From an uncultured Erysipelotrichaceae bacterium (lineage in GTDB: Bacteria > Bacillota_I > Bacilli_A > RF39 > UBA660), in assembly GCA_902767365.1 (NCBI GenBank), contig CACXGX010000032.1, positions 1 to 44,611 of the forward strand: a DNA stretch of 44,611 nt, in the 5' to 3' direction. Each line of letters starts with the position of its first letter. The first letter of the stretch is position 1. The translations under genes were made by a program, and so were the position numbers. Positions 31,456-40,512 of the stretch are shown one piece after another. The notes below the pieces were generated by a model. That model was given only the letters and a program-made list of their open reading frames with translations, made no database searches and was not told the origin of the DNA.

Positions 31456-33621
31456 ATGAAAAAGATAGTTCTTAAAATAGGTGGTATGACTTGTAGTGCT
31501 TGCTCATCTGGCCTTGAAAAATATCTAAATAAACAAGATGGAATAATAAGAGCTTCAGTTAATTTAGTAATGGCTAATGCAACTATTGAGTATGATGAAG
31601 AAAAAGTATCTTTAGATGATTTAGATAGATTTGTTAGTGAAGCTGGTTTTATAAGTCTTGGAGAATATAAATTTGAAATAGAAGAAAAGAAAAAACATGG
31701 AAAAATAATATTAATTAGTTATCTCTTTTTACTAATATTATTAATGTATATATCAATGTCACATATGATTAATCATCCAGTTATTCCTTTTTTACACATG
31801 ATAGATTATCCAATTAATTATTCAGTATGTTTATTTATTTTAACAATTCCATTTATAATATATGGATTTGATATTTTAAAAAATGGAATAAAAAATTTAT
31901 TATACAAGCATCCTAATATGGACTCTTTAATTACAGTAGGAGTAGTAGCAAGTTTCTTATATAGCATAGTTAATATGATATTAATAATAAATGGTAATAA
32001 TATTTTAGTAGAACATTTATATTTTGAATCTTGTGCCATGATTATATATTTTGTAAAACTAGGAAGATTTATTGATCATAAATCCAAAGAAAAAACGAAA
32101 ACAGCTTTAAAAGAATTAGTTCAAATAACTCCAGAAAAAGCTTATTTAAAAAAAGATGAAGAAATATTAGAAGTAACACTTGATGAAATTAAAAAAGGCG
32201 ATGTATTAGTATGTAAGCCTGGCGATAAAATAGCAGTTGATGGAGAAATTGTTAAGGGGACTACTCATATAGATGAATCTTTTATCACCGGAGAAAGTGT
32301 ACCTGTTAAGAAAGGTATTGGCTTGAAGGTTGTTGCTGGAAGTATAAATCTAGATGGTTTAATTGAATATAGAGCTGAAAGAATAGGAAAGGACTCTACA
32401 ATATCAGAGATGGTTAAACTTGTTTTAGAAGCAAGTGGTACTAAAGCTCCAATATCTCGTCTAGCAGATCGTGTTAGTTCTATTTTTGTACCATCTATAT
32501 TTGTTATTGCTATTATTACATTTATAGTTTATTTATTTATTGGAAATGTAAATACAGCACTTATTCATTTTGTTACAGTTCTAGTGGTCGCTTGTCCTTG
32601 CGCTTTGGGTCTAGCTACGCCTCTTGCAATGGTTGTAAGTGTCGGTAAATGTGCTAAAAATGGTATTCTAATTAAATCTAGTGAAATACTAGAAATGGCA
32701 AGTAAAGTCGATACAGTAATATTTGATAAAACAGGAACACTTACTTATGGAAATCTAAAAATATCCAAAATATATAACTATTCTAAATTTAGTGAAAAAG
32801 AAATTATGAACTATATATCATGTTTAGAAAAGCAATCAACTCATCCAATTGCAAAAGCATTTGAAAACGTTAAAACTTCTCTTTTATTAGATGAGTATAG
32901 ATTGTTACCAGGAATAGGTATATATGGTGAAATAGATGATAAAAAAATATATCTAGGTAATAATAAATTATTTGATAAAATAAAAATAGAAAATAAATAT
33001 AAATCTGATGAAGAAAAATTATTAAAAGACATCAATACAATTATCTATGTCATAATAAATAAAGAAGTAGCAGCTTTAATTGGAGTTAAAGATGTAGTAA
33101 GAATAGAATCTAAAACAGTAATTTCATTATTAAAACAAAGAAATAAAGATGTTGTAATGCTTAGTGGAGATAATGATAGTGTTGCTAAAAATGTTGGTCT
33201 AAATCTTGGTGTAAATAGAGTTATTTCTAATGTTGTACCTATTGGTAAAGAAGAATTTATTAAAAGAGAAAAAGAAAAGTTTAAAGTAATGATGGTAGGA
33301 GATGGAATTAATGATGCTCTTGCACTAACTAGTGCTGATATAGGAGTAAGTATTAATAGTGGTACTGATATAGCAATAGATACATCTGATGTAATATTAA
33401 TGAATGATGATTTAACTAAAATAATAGATTTAATCGATACAAGTAAAAGAACAATTAAAATAATTAAAGAAAACTTATTTTGGGCTTTTTTCTATAATAT
33501 ATTTATGATACCTTTAGCAATTGGATTATTTAATGTAGAACTATCTCCAATGTATGGAAGTATTTTTATGACTATTAGTAGTTTATTAGTAGTATTAAAT
33601 TCATTAAGACTTAGAAAGTGA
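31456..33621 (+). CDS. copA: Copper-translocating P1B-type ATPase (CopA-like)
   Basis: ATG 31456 follows AAAGGAGATAAT. The 721-residue protein has one N-terminal heavy-metal domain with GGMTCSACSSGLEKYL (Cys13, Cys16), eight predicted membrane helices, the actuator motif DESFITGESVPVKKG, and the transport motif VACPCALGLATP (Cys380-Pro-Cys382). It also has the phosphorylation site DKTGTLTYG (Asp424), the HP motif STHPIAKAF and the hinge MVGDGINDALALTSADIG. The CPC motif with late MxxSS residues (GSIFMTISSLLVVLNSLRL) fits the Cu(I) exporter subgroup. No copper chaperone or CopY-type regulator is adjacent. Confidence 0.93.
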   Translation: MKKIVLKIGGMTCSACSSGLEKYLNKQDGIIRASVNLVMANATIEYDEEKVSLDDLDRFVSEAGFISLGEYKFEIEEKKKHGKIILISYLFLLILLMYISMSHMINHPVIPFLHMIDYPINYSVCLFILTIPFIIYGFDILKNGIKNLLYKHPNMDSLITVGVVASFLYSIVNMILIINGNNILVEHLYFESCAMIIYFVKLGRFIDHKSKEKTKTALKELVQITPEKAYLKKDEEILEVTLDEIKKGDVLVCKPGDKIAVDGEIVKGTTHIDESFITGESVPVKKGIGLKVVAGSINLDGLIEYRAERIGKDSTISEMVKLVLEASGTKAPISRLADRVSSIFVPSIFVIAIITFIVYLFIGNVNTALIHFVTVLVVACPCALGLATPLAMVVSVGKCAKNGILIKSSEILEMASKVDTVIFDKTGTLTYGNLKISKIYNYSKFSEKEIMNYISCLEKQSTHPIAKAFENVKTSLLLDEYRLLPGIGIYGEIDDKKIYLGNNKLFDKIKIENKYKSDEEKLLKDINTIIYVIINKEVAALIGVKDVVRIESKTVISLLKQRNKDVVMLSGDNDSVAKNVGLNLGVNRVISNVVPIGKEEFIKREKEKFKVMMVGDGINDALALTSADIGVSINSGTDIAIDTSDVILMNDDLTKIIDLIDTSKRTIKIIKENLFWAFFYNIFMIPLAIGLFNVELSPMYGSIFMTISSLLVVLNSLRLRK

Positions 33622-33636
33622 TGATAAATAAAACTG

Positions 33637-33665
33637 TTGATAAAAAAAACAAAAAATATTATAAT
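33637..33665 (+). promoter_or_regulatory. Promoter of the metK leader RNA
   Basis: TTGATA (33637-33642), a 17-nt A-rich spacer and TATAAT (33660-33665), 6 bp before the aptamer. Confidence 0.8.
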
Positions 33666-33671
33666 GGATAT

Positions 33672-33756
33672 AGATTATCAAGAACGAGGAAGAGAATTAG
33701 CTCAGTGAACTCGTACCAACCTGCAAAAGCAAGGTGGTAATGCTAATAACGATAAT
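33672..33756 (+). ncRNA. SAM riboswitch aptamer (S-box/SAM-I-like variant)
   Basis: P1 forms between AGATTATC (33672-33679) and GATAAT (33751-33756). The P1 strand is followed by the S-box-like TATCAAGA start. P2 pairs ACGAG with CTCGT around an inner GAG/CTC helix. The CCAACCTGC-aaaa-GCAAGGTGGTAATGC segment matches the conserved GCAACC...AAGGTGCTAATTCC core of P3 and the P3/P4 junction. The usual GAGGGA and GGCCC of P2 are replaced (GAGGAAGAG, AGCTC), so this is a divergent SAM-I-type aptamer. Binding of S-adenosylmethionine should stabilise P1 and allow the terminator to form before metK, the SAM synthetase gene. Confidence 0.8.
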
Positions 33757-33771
33757 TATATTTCGTTTTAT

Positions 33772-33801
33772 ACTCCTTGATAATCTAGAAGGAGTTTTTT
33801 T
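33772..33801 (+). terminator. Riboswitch expression platform terminator containing the metK ribosome binding site
   Basis: ACTCCTT (33772-33778) pairs with AAGGAGT (33789-33795) and seven T residues end at the metK ATG. AAGGAG is also the metK ribosome binding site. The loop sequence CTTGATAATCT (33776-33786) is perfectly complementary over 11 nt to the 5' P1 strand AGATTATCAAG (33672-33682), giving a clear antiterminator that excludes P1. Confidence 0.88.
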
Positions 33802-34878
33802 ATGAGAAAATTTTTTACAAGTGAAAGTGTAACAGAAGGGCATCCAGATAAAATATGCGATAAAATTGCAGATAAAATACTTGATGAAGCACTTAAAGTT
33901 GACCCTAATAGTAGAATGGCAGTAGAAGCTACTATAAAAGATGATTTTATTTTAATCTATGGAGAAGCAAATACAAAAGCTAATCTAGATTATGAAAAAA
34001 TAGCTAAATGGGTACTTAAAGATATTGGATATACTGAAGAATATAATGTTTTAGTTAAAGTATCAAAACAATCACAAGAAATTAGTGATAAAGTAAATCA
34101 AAAAGAAATTATGGCAGGAGATCAAGGCATAATGTTTGGTTATGCTTGCAATGATACAGAAGAGTATATGCCTCTTGCGATAGATTTAGCGAGTAAATTA
34201 TGTAAACGACTAACAGAATATCGAAAAAGTGAATGTAAATATTTACTTCCAGATGGAAAAAGTGAAGTAACTATAGAGTATGAAGATAATACTCCAATAA
34301 GAGTTGATAAGGTTGTAATAGCAGCTCAACATAAAAAAGATATTTCTTTAGATAAATTAAGAAAATTAATTATTGATAATGTAATACTAAAAGTAATACC
34401 TAAAAAGTTAATCGATGATAAAACTGAATTTTTAGTTAATTCTAGTGGAAGTTTCATAGTAGGTGGATCATTTGGTGATTCTGGTACTACAGGAAGAAAA
34501 ATAGTTGTTGATTCCTATGGAGGATATGCTCCAGTAGGTGGAGGTTGCTTTAGTAGTAAAGATCCATCAAAAGTAGATAGAAGTGCAGCCTACTATGCAA
34601 GATATGTTGCTAAAAATGTAGTTGCACATAATTTAGCTACTAAATGCCAAATAGAAGTTGCATATGTAATAGGTTATGCTAAACCTATTTCTATAACTAT
34701 TGAAACATTTGGAACAAACAAAAAAAGTATAGAAGAAATAAAAAAATATATCGATGATAATTTTGACTTTAGAGTTCAAAATATAATTAATGAACTTGAT
34801 TTAAAAAAGCCTATTTATTATAATTTAGCAGCATACGGACACTTTGGAAGAAATACAAGTTGGGAAAAAATTAAGTAG
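33802..34878 (+). CDS. metK: S-adenosylmethionine synthetase
   Basis: The 358-residue protein begins MRKFFTSESVTEGHPDKICD with the catalytic His14 motif. It contains the signature GDQGIMFGYACNDTEEYMP, a central GSFIVGGSFGDSGTTGRKIV, and GGGCFSSKDPSKVDRSAAYY, the P-loop-like motif in which Cys and Ser replace the usual Ala and Gly. It ends AAYGHFGRNTSWEK. It makes S-adenosylmethionine from methionine and ATP in the cytoplasm. It is somewhat shorter than the usual 380-400 residues. The S-box-like leader gives feedback control. Confidence 0.96.
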   Translation: MRKFFTSESVTEGHPDKICDKIADKILDEALKVDPNSRMAVEATIKDDFILIYGEANTKANLDYEKIAKWVLKDIGYTEEYNVLVKVSKQSQEISDKVNQKEIMAGDQGIMFGYACNDTEEYMPLAIDLASKLCKRLTEYRKSECKYLLPDGKSEVTIEYEDNTPIRVDKVVIAAQHKKDISLDKLRKLIIDNVILKVIPKKLIDDKTEFLVNSSGSFIVGGSFGDSGTTGRKIVVDSYGGYAPVGGGCFSSKDPSKVDRSAAYYARYVAKNVVAHNLATKCQIEVAYVIGYAKPISITIETFGTNKKSIEEIKKYIDDNFDFRVQNIINELDLKKPIYYNLAAYGHFGRNTSWEKIK

Positions 34879-34920
34879 ACAATAGATAAATATTTATATA
34901 TACTTATTCTAGGAGGATAT

Positions 34921-35271
34921 ATGAAAAATAAATTATTATTAGTAACATTATTTGCTGTATCTTTATTTTTATTAGTAGGATGTGGCAAGAGCGATCCATT
35001 AGAAGGAACTTGGAAAGGCTTAACTGATGGTGAATCAAGAAACATGCAGATTGAAACAACTTTTACTTTTAAAGGTGGAGAAGTTGAATACAAAAACGAA
35101 TATGGATTTAATGGTAAAGGAACATACGAAATAAAAGATGATTCTGTTACAATAAAACTTGAAATTTGGAATAAAGAAAAAGTATACAAATTTGATGTAA
35201 AAGATGATACTTTATCTTTAACTGCAACAGATAAGTATTCACCTAGTTATAGTGAATTAAAAAAACAATAA
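34921..35271 (+). CDS. Small lipoprotein, lipocalin-like
   Basis: ATG 34921 follows CTAGGAGGATAT. The signal peptide (LLLVTLFAVSLFLLVGC) ends in a lipobox with Cys21. The 95-residue mature domain is a beta sheet that opens DPLEGTWKGLTDGES and contains GKGTYEIKDDSVTIKLEI. This is the pattern of DUF5640-like or lipocalin-like domains common in Bacillota lipoproteins. It may be co-transcribed with metK (42 nt gap, no terminator between). Function is unknown. Confidence 0.75.
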   Translation: MKNKLLLVTLFAVSLFLLVGCGKSDPLEGTWKGLTDGESRNMQIETTFTFKGGEVEYKNEYGFNGKGTYEIKDDSVTIKLEIWNKEKVYKFDVKDDTLSLTATDKYSPSYSELKKQ

Positions 35272-35299
35272 AGAGTTATTTAACTCTTTATTGTTTTTA
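35267..35299 (+). terminator. Terminator after the small lipoprotein
   Basis: AATAAAGAGTTA (35267-35278) pairs with TAACTCTTTATT (35281-35292), followed by GTTTTT. It overlaps the stop codon. Confidence 0.85.
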
Positions 35300-35336
35300 T
35301 GTTATAATCATATATACGAGAGAGGAAGGGATTAAA

Positions 35337-36446
35337 ATGAAAGAAAATAACAAGTTAAAGAAAAAAAGTATTGTTTTAATTAGTTCATTAGTTGCTTTTT
35401 TAGTAATTGTAATAATTGTTTTACTAGTTCTTTTAATTAATGAAAAAAATAACAATTCTACTAAAAATAATGATTCTAAAAATGATACAGAAGTTGTAGA
35501 AGAACAAAAGATAGAAAGTGATATTGACTTTGTTACTAATATTGATGATCAATTAGTTGGATTTGATAAGAATTTAAATAGTAAGGTTTTAGTTACAAAT
35601 GATTTTAATAATTTATCTGGATTTGATATTTATAATAATACACTTTATTATGTAAAAGATGGTTTTGTTCATAGTATTGGATTAGATGGATCAAATGATA
35701 AAAATCTAGAAATACCTGCTGAAAAAGATAGTATATCAATGAGAGTTTCTCAAAAATATATATTATTTTTAAAAAATAATTCTAATTCTGTTGTTGTTAA
35801 TAAAAAAACTAAAACAAGAAAAAATATTGAATTTCGAACAAATAATTATAGGATATTAGAGCATAATGAAAATGATATAATTTATATTAATAATGGTGGT
35901 ATTTCATTATTAGATTTAGATAATCTAAAAAATTATAATATCACTAGTGAAAATGCTATGCTAGTAACTATAAATGATAATTATCTTGTTTATTATACAG
36001 GACATTATCCTAATCTTATTTATAATTTATATGATTTAAATAATAAAAAAGTTATATATTCTGTTTCTGAAAAAAAAGATTTGAAATCTACTTTCCAAAT
36101 CGAACAAGCATTTTTATCAAATGATAATGAATTATATTATATTTCTAATGATAGTTCTACTTTAATGAAATACAACTTTGATACTAAAGAAGTATCTGAA
36201 GTATATCAATTTAAAGAATATGATATGGTTGTAACAAAATTTTTTAATACTAAAGATAATAACTTGATTATCTTAAGAGATTTGAATACATATTCAGATG
36301 ACACTAGTTCTTGTGATGTAGGATGTTATGATCCAGCAGGTGTAGAGATACTTAAATATGATATTAGTACTAATAAAATGAGTACTATGAAGTCAGAATT
36401 ACTTGAAAAATATAATGGTCATTATCTAATATCTTATTCAAAATAA
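35337..36446 (+). CDS. Membrane-anchored extracytoplasmic beta-propeller-like protein
   Basis: ATG 35337 follows GAGAGGAAGGGATTAAA. Residues 11-34 form a single membrane helix (IVLISSLVAFLVIVIIVLLV), followed by an Asn/Asp/Lys linker to about 60. The remainder is a series of short strand pairs with aromatic repeats: FDIYNNTLYYVKDGFVHSIG, LYYISNDSSTLMKYNFDTKE and LIILRDLNTY. They resemble DUF5050-type or six-bladed propeller repeats. CDVGCYDPAG near the end could form a disulfide. The catalytic role is unknown; it is probably an envelope-facing binding domain. Confidence 0.72.
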   Translation: MKENNKLKKKSIVLISSLVAFLVIVIIVLLVLLINEKNNNSTKNNDSKNDTEVVEEQKIESDIDFVTNIDDQLVGFDKNLNSKVLVTNDFNNLSGFDIYNNTLYYVKDGFVHSIGLDGSNDKNLEIPAEKDSISMRVSQKYILFLKNNSNSVVVNKKTKTRKNIEFRTNNYRILEHNENDIIYINNGGISLLDLDNLKNYNITSENAMLVTINDNYLVYYTGHYPNLIYNLYDLNNKKVIYSVSEKKDLKSTFQIEQAFLSNDNELYYISNDSSTLMKYNFDTKEVSEVYQFKEYDMVVTKFFNTKDNNLIILRDLNTYSDDTSSCDVGCYDPAGVEILKYDISTNKMSTMKSELLEKYNGHYLISYSK

Positions 36447-36448
36447 TA

Positions 36449-36485
36449 AAAAAGAGCTTATTCATTTATTTGAATAAGCCTTTTA
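36449..36485. terminator. Bidirectional terminator between convergent genes
   Basis: GCTTATTCA (36456-36464) pairs with TGAATAAGC (36471-36479), with A-rich and T-rich flanks that serve both strands. It overlaps the stop of the minus-strand gene. Confidence 0.8.
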
Positions 36486-38316
36486 TTTTGTCCCATAAAC
36501 TTTCACTTTTTTCATCTATTTTTTCTATTTTTACATTAGTATTTGTATTTGCTTTTATACTATCAATTACCATAATTATTTTTGTTGAACCTTTAACTCC
36601 TTCAGCTCTTTCATCAAAAGTTTGATAATTATTACTTAATTCTCCAAGTGCTTTAACTTTTCCTTCTAAAGATTTTAAATCACCATTTACTAAATTAGTT
36701 ATCTTATTAATTCCTTGTGAATTAAATTGAAGTATTCCATTATCTAATGCATATATTCCATCTTTTAAACTTTTTGTTCCACTGTTTAATAAAGACATAT
36801 TAGAATTAATTTCATTTAAACCACTAGTTAATTCATTTAGTCCATCATAAAGAGGTTTTAAAGAATCAATAGTTTTATTCTTTGCTGTTTCTTTAGCACT
36901 ATTAGCAACTTGTTTTGCTACATTTTCTGCAACTTGACTAGAAACATTAACAGAAACCGTTTCAGCAGTTTGTTCTGCAGTTTGTAATGCTACTTGCATA
37001 GCAGTTGAAATAGCAGTATTTCTTGCTGTTTCTTCCATTAAAGTTATCATTTCTTTTAACATAGTATATTGAGTAATGTGTGTTTGATTACTTGCACATA
37101 CTTCGATATATTGTTCATCTATTTCATTTTGAGAACATATACCTATTAAATTTGGAATTCCAGCTTGTTCTAATTGTTCTTTCTTATTTTTTAATTCATT
37201 ATATGTATTGTTTTGTTGTAATGCATTAACAGCTTGATTTCCAATTAAATTCTTATATTCATTTGTGAAAGTAGCTAAAACTTTATCTCTTGCTCCATTA
37301 ATAGCAACATCTTTTGTACTGTTAACAGCATTTTCTTTAATATAATTTAATGTATTATTATCTATTGCAGGACTATTATCATTTTTTAAACTTTCTAATG
37401 AATTTCCTACTAAATAGGTAATTTTTTTACTTCCTAAATAAGCACTTTCTATTCCATTAGTTAATTTATTTATTCCATCTTTTAATTTATTAGCCCCTTC
37501 TAATAATTGACCACTTCCATTTTTTAACTTTTTACTAGAAGATGATAAAAGATTAATTGAATCATAAACTTTATCAATATCGTTTAACATTTTTAAGTCT
37601 TCAGCTTCAACAATTTTTGGAGTAGCAACTGCATAGATTGAATTTAATTCAAATTTTTCAGTTTCATAAGTTATTTCGATAGTATCTAATCCTTTTAACT
37701 TTTCTATATTTAAACTTTCATATAAACCTGGGATAGATAAGCCTACAACAACACTATTTGTACCATTTGTAACAACTTTACCATTTATTACTTTAATATT
37801 TTTATTATCTATATTAGGAATAATAGTAGTAGTTGCAATCACAAAAGGAGTATATAAAGTTTCATTTTTACCATTTACTTTAACTAAATGTTTATCATTA
37901 TTTTTATACTTTAAAATAAGTTTAACATTTCCTTTTTTACCAATCATATCTTTAACATCAGACTCTTTACCATTTAAATAATAACTAACATCAAGTTCTA
38001 TTGGTAATTTATCTTTTGTTTGTCCTTGATAATAAATATCTTTTCCTTTTGTTTTCCATATTAACTTACTTTCTTCTTGAACAAATTCTTCATCCCCATT
38101 TATATTCTTTATTTTTATAAGTTTTGTTTTATCTTTAGTTTCACCTTCATTAACACCTTCTAAGTGTTCTGATATTACTACATTTTTTACTTGACCAGAA
38201 TTATTAAGTTTTGCATAAATTGTTTCATCTTTAACAAGAGCCCATATAGGTACAACATCTAATAGTAATCCAAATATAACTCCTATATACATTATCTTAC
38301 AAATTGTTTTTTTCAT
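36466..38316 (-). CDS. YhgE/Pip-like heptad-repeat secreted protein, MMPL partner
   Basis: The start at 38316 immediately follows the stop of the MMPL gene (TAAATG). The 616-residue protein has a signal sequence at 1-27 (ICKIMYIGVIFGLLLDVVPI), a ~200-residue beta domain, then long helical regions. Two of these carry the L-x-x-G heptads of the YhgE/Pip group: KLKNGSGQLLEGANKLKDGI before residue 290, and NELTSGLNEINSNMSLLNSG near 500. An Ala/Thr/Glu-rich coiled coil (EQTAETVSVNVSSQVAENVA) lies between. Proteins with these repeats commonly pair with MMPL/RND transporters and act on the outer face. No C-terminal membrane anchor is present. Confidence 0.8.
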   Translation of the reverse strand: MKKTICKIMYIGVIFGLLLDVVPIWALVKDETIYAKLNNSGQVKNVVISEHLEGVNEGETKDKTKLIKIKNINGDEEFVQEESKLIWKTKGKDIYYQGQTKDKLPIELDVSYYLNGKESDVKDMIGKKGNVKLILKYKNNDKHLVKVNGKNETLYTPFVIATTTIIPNIDNKNIKVINGKVVTNGTNSVVVGLSIPGLYESLNIEKLKGLDTIEITYETEKFELNSIYAVATPKIVEAEDLKMLNDIDKVYDSINLLSSSSKKLKNGSGQLLEGANKLKDGINKLTNGIESAYLGSKKITYLVGNSLESLKNDNSPAIDNNTLNYIKENAVNSTKDVAINGARDKVLATFTNEYKNLIGNQAVNALQQNNTYNELKNKKEQLEQAGIPNLIGICSQNEIDEQYIEVCASNQTHITQYTMLKEMITLMEETARNTAISTAMQVALQTAEQTAETVSVNVSSQVAENVAKQVANSAKETAKNKTIDSLKPLYDGLNELTSGLNEINSNMSLLNSGTKSLKDGIYALDNGILQFNSQGINKITNLVNGDLKSLEGKVKALGELSNNYQTFDERAEGVKGSTKIIMVIDSIKANTNTNVKIEKIDEKSESLWDKIKGLFK

Positions 38317-40386
38317 TTAAATCATTCCTTTCTTAAATCCAAATGTTGTTTTTGTAATCAATTTATCAAAAATAATTAATATACTTGGTAGAACAAATAT
38401 TACTACTAACATACTAATTATTGCCCCACGTGCCATAAGAGTACATAAAGAATTAATAATATCTATTGAGGAAATAATACTAACTCCAATAGTTGCTGCA
38501 AAAAAGCACATTCCACTTACAATTATTGATGAAATAGATGAATCAAGAGCATTTTCAATAGCTTTCATTTTATCTTTCTTCTTTTTTCTTTCTTCTAAGT
38601 ATTTAGTTGTCATTAATATTGCATAATCTATTGTTGCCCCTAATTGAATTGTTCCTATTACTATTGATGCTATAAAAGGTATTTTAGTACCCATAAAATA
38701 AGGAATACCTAAGTTTATAAAAATAGCAAATTCAATTGTTATTACTAAAAGAACAGGTAAAGAAATAGATTTTAAAGTTAATAACATAATAATAAATATT
38801 ACAAAAATAGAAGTATAATTTACATTAATAAAATCAGTATTTGTAACATTAACTAAGTCTTTAGTTAATGGACCTTCACCAGCAACTATTGCTTTATCAT
38901 CATATTTATCAACTATTTCATTCATTTTTTCTATTTGACTATTTAATTCATCAGTTGCAATATCATATTCTGAATTAACAATTATCATTGTATATTTATC
39001 TGATCTATACATTTCTTTTAATTCATCAGGAATAATTAAATCAGATATTCCTAATGAAGATAACATAGTAGGGGATAGAACCTGATTAATTCCATTTAAT
39101 TTTTTAATTTCTTCAACCATCTGATTAACTTTATAATTTGGAGTATCATTTGATACCAAAATCATTGATTGAGATGACATATTATAATCATTTTTTAATT
39201 TTTTAGTAGCAATGCTATATCCATAACTATCTGGAATAGAAGAATCTAATTTATAATATACTTCTGTTTTTCTTTGTGCTAAGAAGAATGGTACTAAAAG
39301 AATAATAAATATTACAAATATAGATATATAATGTTTTGTTACAAAATTCTTTGTATGAGTAAATTTTGGTAATAAATTTTTATGTTTTGTTTTCTCAATT
39401 TGTTTATCAAAAACAAGAAGTAGAGAAGGAAATAAAATAATAACACTTAGTAATCCAAATAAAACTCCTTTTGCCATTACTACACCAATATCTACTCCTA
39501 ATGTAAGTTGCATAGTACATAGTGCTAAAAAGCCTGCAATTGTTGTAAGAGAACTTCCAAGTACTGAAGAAATAGTTTCTTTTATAGCCTCAATCATTGC
39601 TTTATCATTATCTTTTTCATGTTTTTTATGATATTCATATTTATGATATAAGAATATAGAAAAATCAGTTGTAACACCCAGTTGTAATACAGCTGCAATA
39701 GCCTTAGTAATGTAACAAATGTTTCCAAGTAAAATATTACTTCCCATATTGTAAATAATAGCGATTCCAATATTTAATAAAAGCAAAAAAGGTACTAAAT
39801 ATGAATCAAGAGAAATAATTAAAACGATAATACAACATATAACAGCAATAATAATATAGTAAAGCATTTGACTATTAAATATTATCTCTGTATCTAAAAC
39901 CATTGCACTCATTCCACCGATATAGACAGAATCATCTACAATTTTTCTCATTGATTTAACTGCCTCAAGTGTTTTTTCATCACTTGTTGAATTTTCAAAA
40001 GTTACAAGAATTAATTCACTATCATTTTTAGCAACTTTATTTTGTATTTCATTAGGTAATATAGATAAAGGTATAATTGTTCCAGTTATATCACTAGCAC
40101 TAATAACTTTATTTACACCATCTATTTTTCTAAATTCATCTTCTAATAATAGTAAATTTTTACTATCCATATTTTCTACAATAGTAATAGAAAAAGCTCC
40201 CATATGAAAATCATCAGTTAATATTTTTTCTCCTTTAAGAGTTTCTATATCACTAGGTAGATAAACTAAAATATCATAATTAATTTTTGTATTAAAATAT
40301 CCAATTATAGATGGTATTAATAATAAAAAGGATATGATAACAATAAATAATTTGTTTTTACAAATAAATCTTCCTAACTTTTCCAT
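38317..40386 (-). CDS. MMPL/RND-family transporter
   Basis: ATG 40386 follows AGAAAGGAAGATATT; the longer in-frame ORF enters the promoter and operator region. The 689-residue protein has the two-fold RND layout. It has TM1 at about 12-30, an extracytoplasmic domain of ~140 residues, five more helices, and then a second copy of the same order beginning near 350. The helix pairs include LQLGVTTDFSIFLYHKYEYH and IQLGATIDYAILMTTKYLEE, with the conserved Gly-x-x-x-Asp-Tyr/Phe element that carries proton-relay residues. It probably exports lipids or hydrophobic compounds together with the YhgE-like partner, under the divergent TetR regulator. Confidence 0.88.
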   Translation of the reverse strand: MEKLGRFICKNKLFIVIISFLLLIPSIIGYFNTKINYDILVYLPSDIETLKGEKILTDDFHMGAFSITIVENMDSKNLLLLEDEFRKIDGVNKVISASDITGTIIPLSILPNEIQNKVAKNDSELILVTFENSTSDEKTLEAVKSMRKIVDDSVYIGGMSAMVLDTEIIFNSQMLYYIIIAVICCIIVLIISLDSYLVPFLLLLNIGIAIIYNMGSNILLGNICYITKAIAAVLQLGVTTDFSIFLYHKYEYHKKHEKDNDKAMIEAIKETISSVLGSSLTTIAGFLALCTMQLTLGVDIGVVMAKGVLFGLLSVIILFPSLLLVFDKQIEKTKHKNLLPKFTHTKNFVTKHYISIFVIFIILLVPFFLAQRKTEVYYKLDSSIPDSYGYSIATKKLKNDYNMSSQSMILVSNDTPNYKVNQMVEEIKKLNGINQVLSPTMLSSLGISDLIIPDELKEMYRSDKYTMIIVNSEYDIATDELNSQIEKMNEIVDKYDDKAIVAGEGPLTKDLVNVTNTDFINVNYTSIFVIFIIMLLTLKSISLPVLLVITIEFAIFINLGIPYFMGTKIPFIASIVIGTIQLGATIDYAILMTTKYLEERKKKKDKMKAIENALDSSISSIIVSGMCFFAATIGVSIISSIDIINSLCTLMARGAIISMLVVIFVLPSILIIFDKLITKTTFGFKKGMI

Positions 40387-40415
40387 AATATCTTCCTTTC
40401 TGTATCCAAAAAGAT

Positions 40416-40491
40416 ATCTTACTCCACAAATGACCAAAAGTCAATATTTTAATTACAATTAATTGACTTTTAGTCAAAACACTTATAAAAT
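40416..40491. promoter_or_regulatory. Divergent promoters with two TetR-type operators
   Basis: The perfect palindrome TTGACT-TTT-AGTCAA (40463-40477) forms the -35 of the tetR promoter (17-nt spacer, TAAAAT 40486-40491). A near copy, TGACCAAAAGTCAA (40431-40444), read on the minus strand, supplies TTGACT for the MMPL promoter (17-nt spacer, TAAGAT 40421-40416). One repressor could thus shut both promoters at equivalent positions. Confidence 0.85.
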
Positions 40492-40512
40492 ATATGTTGT
40501 GGAAGTGATAAT

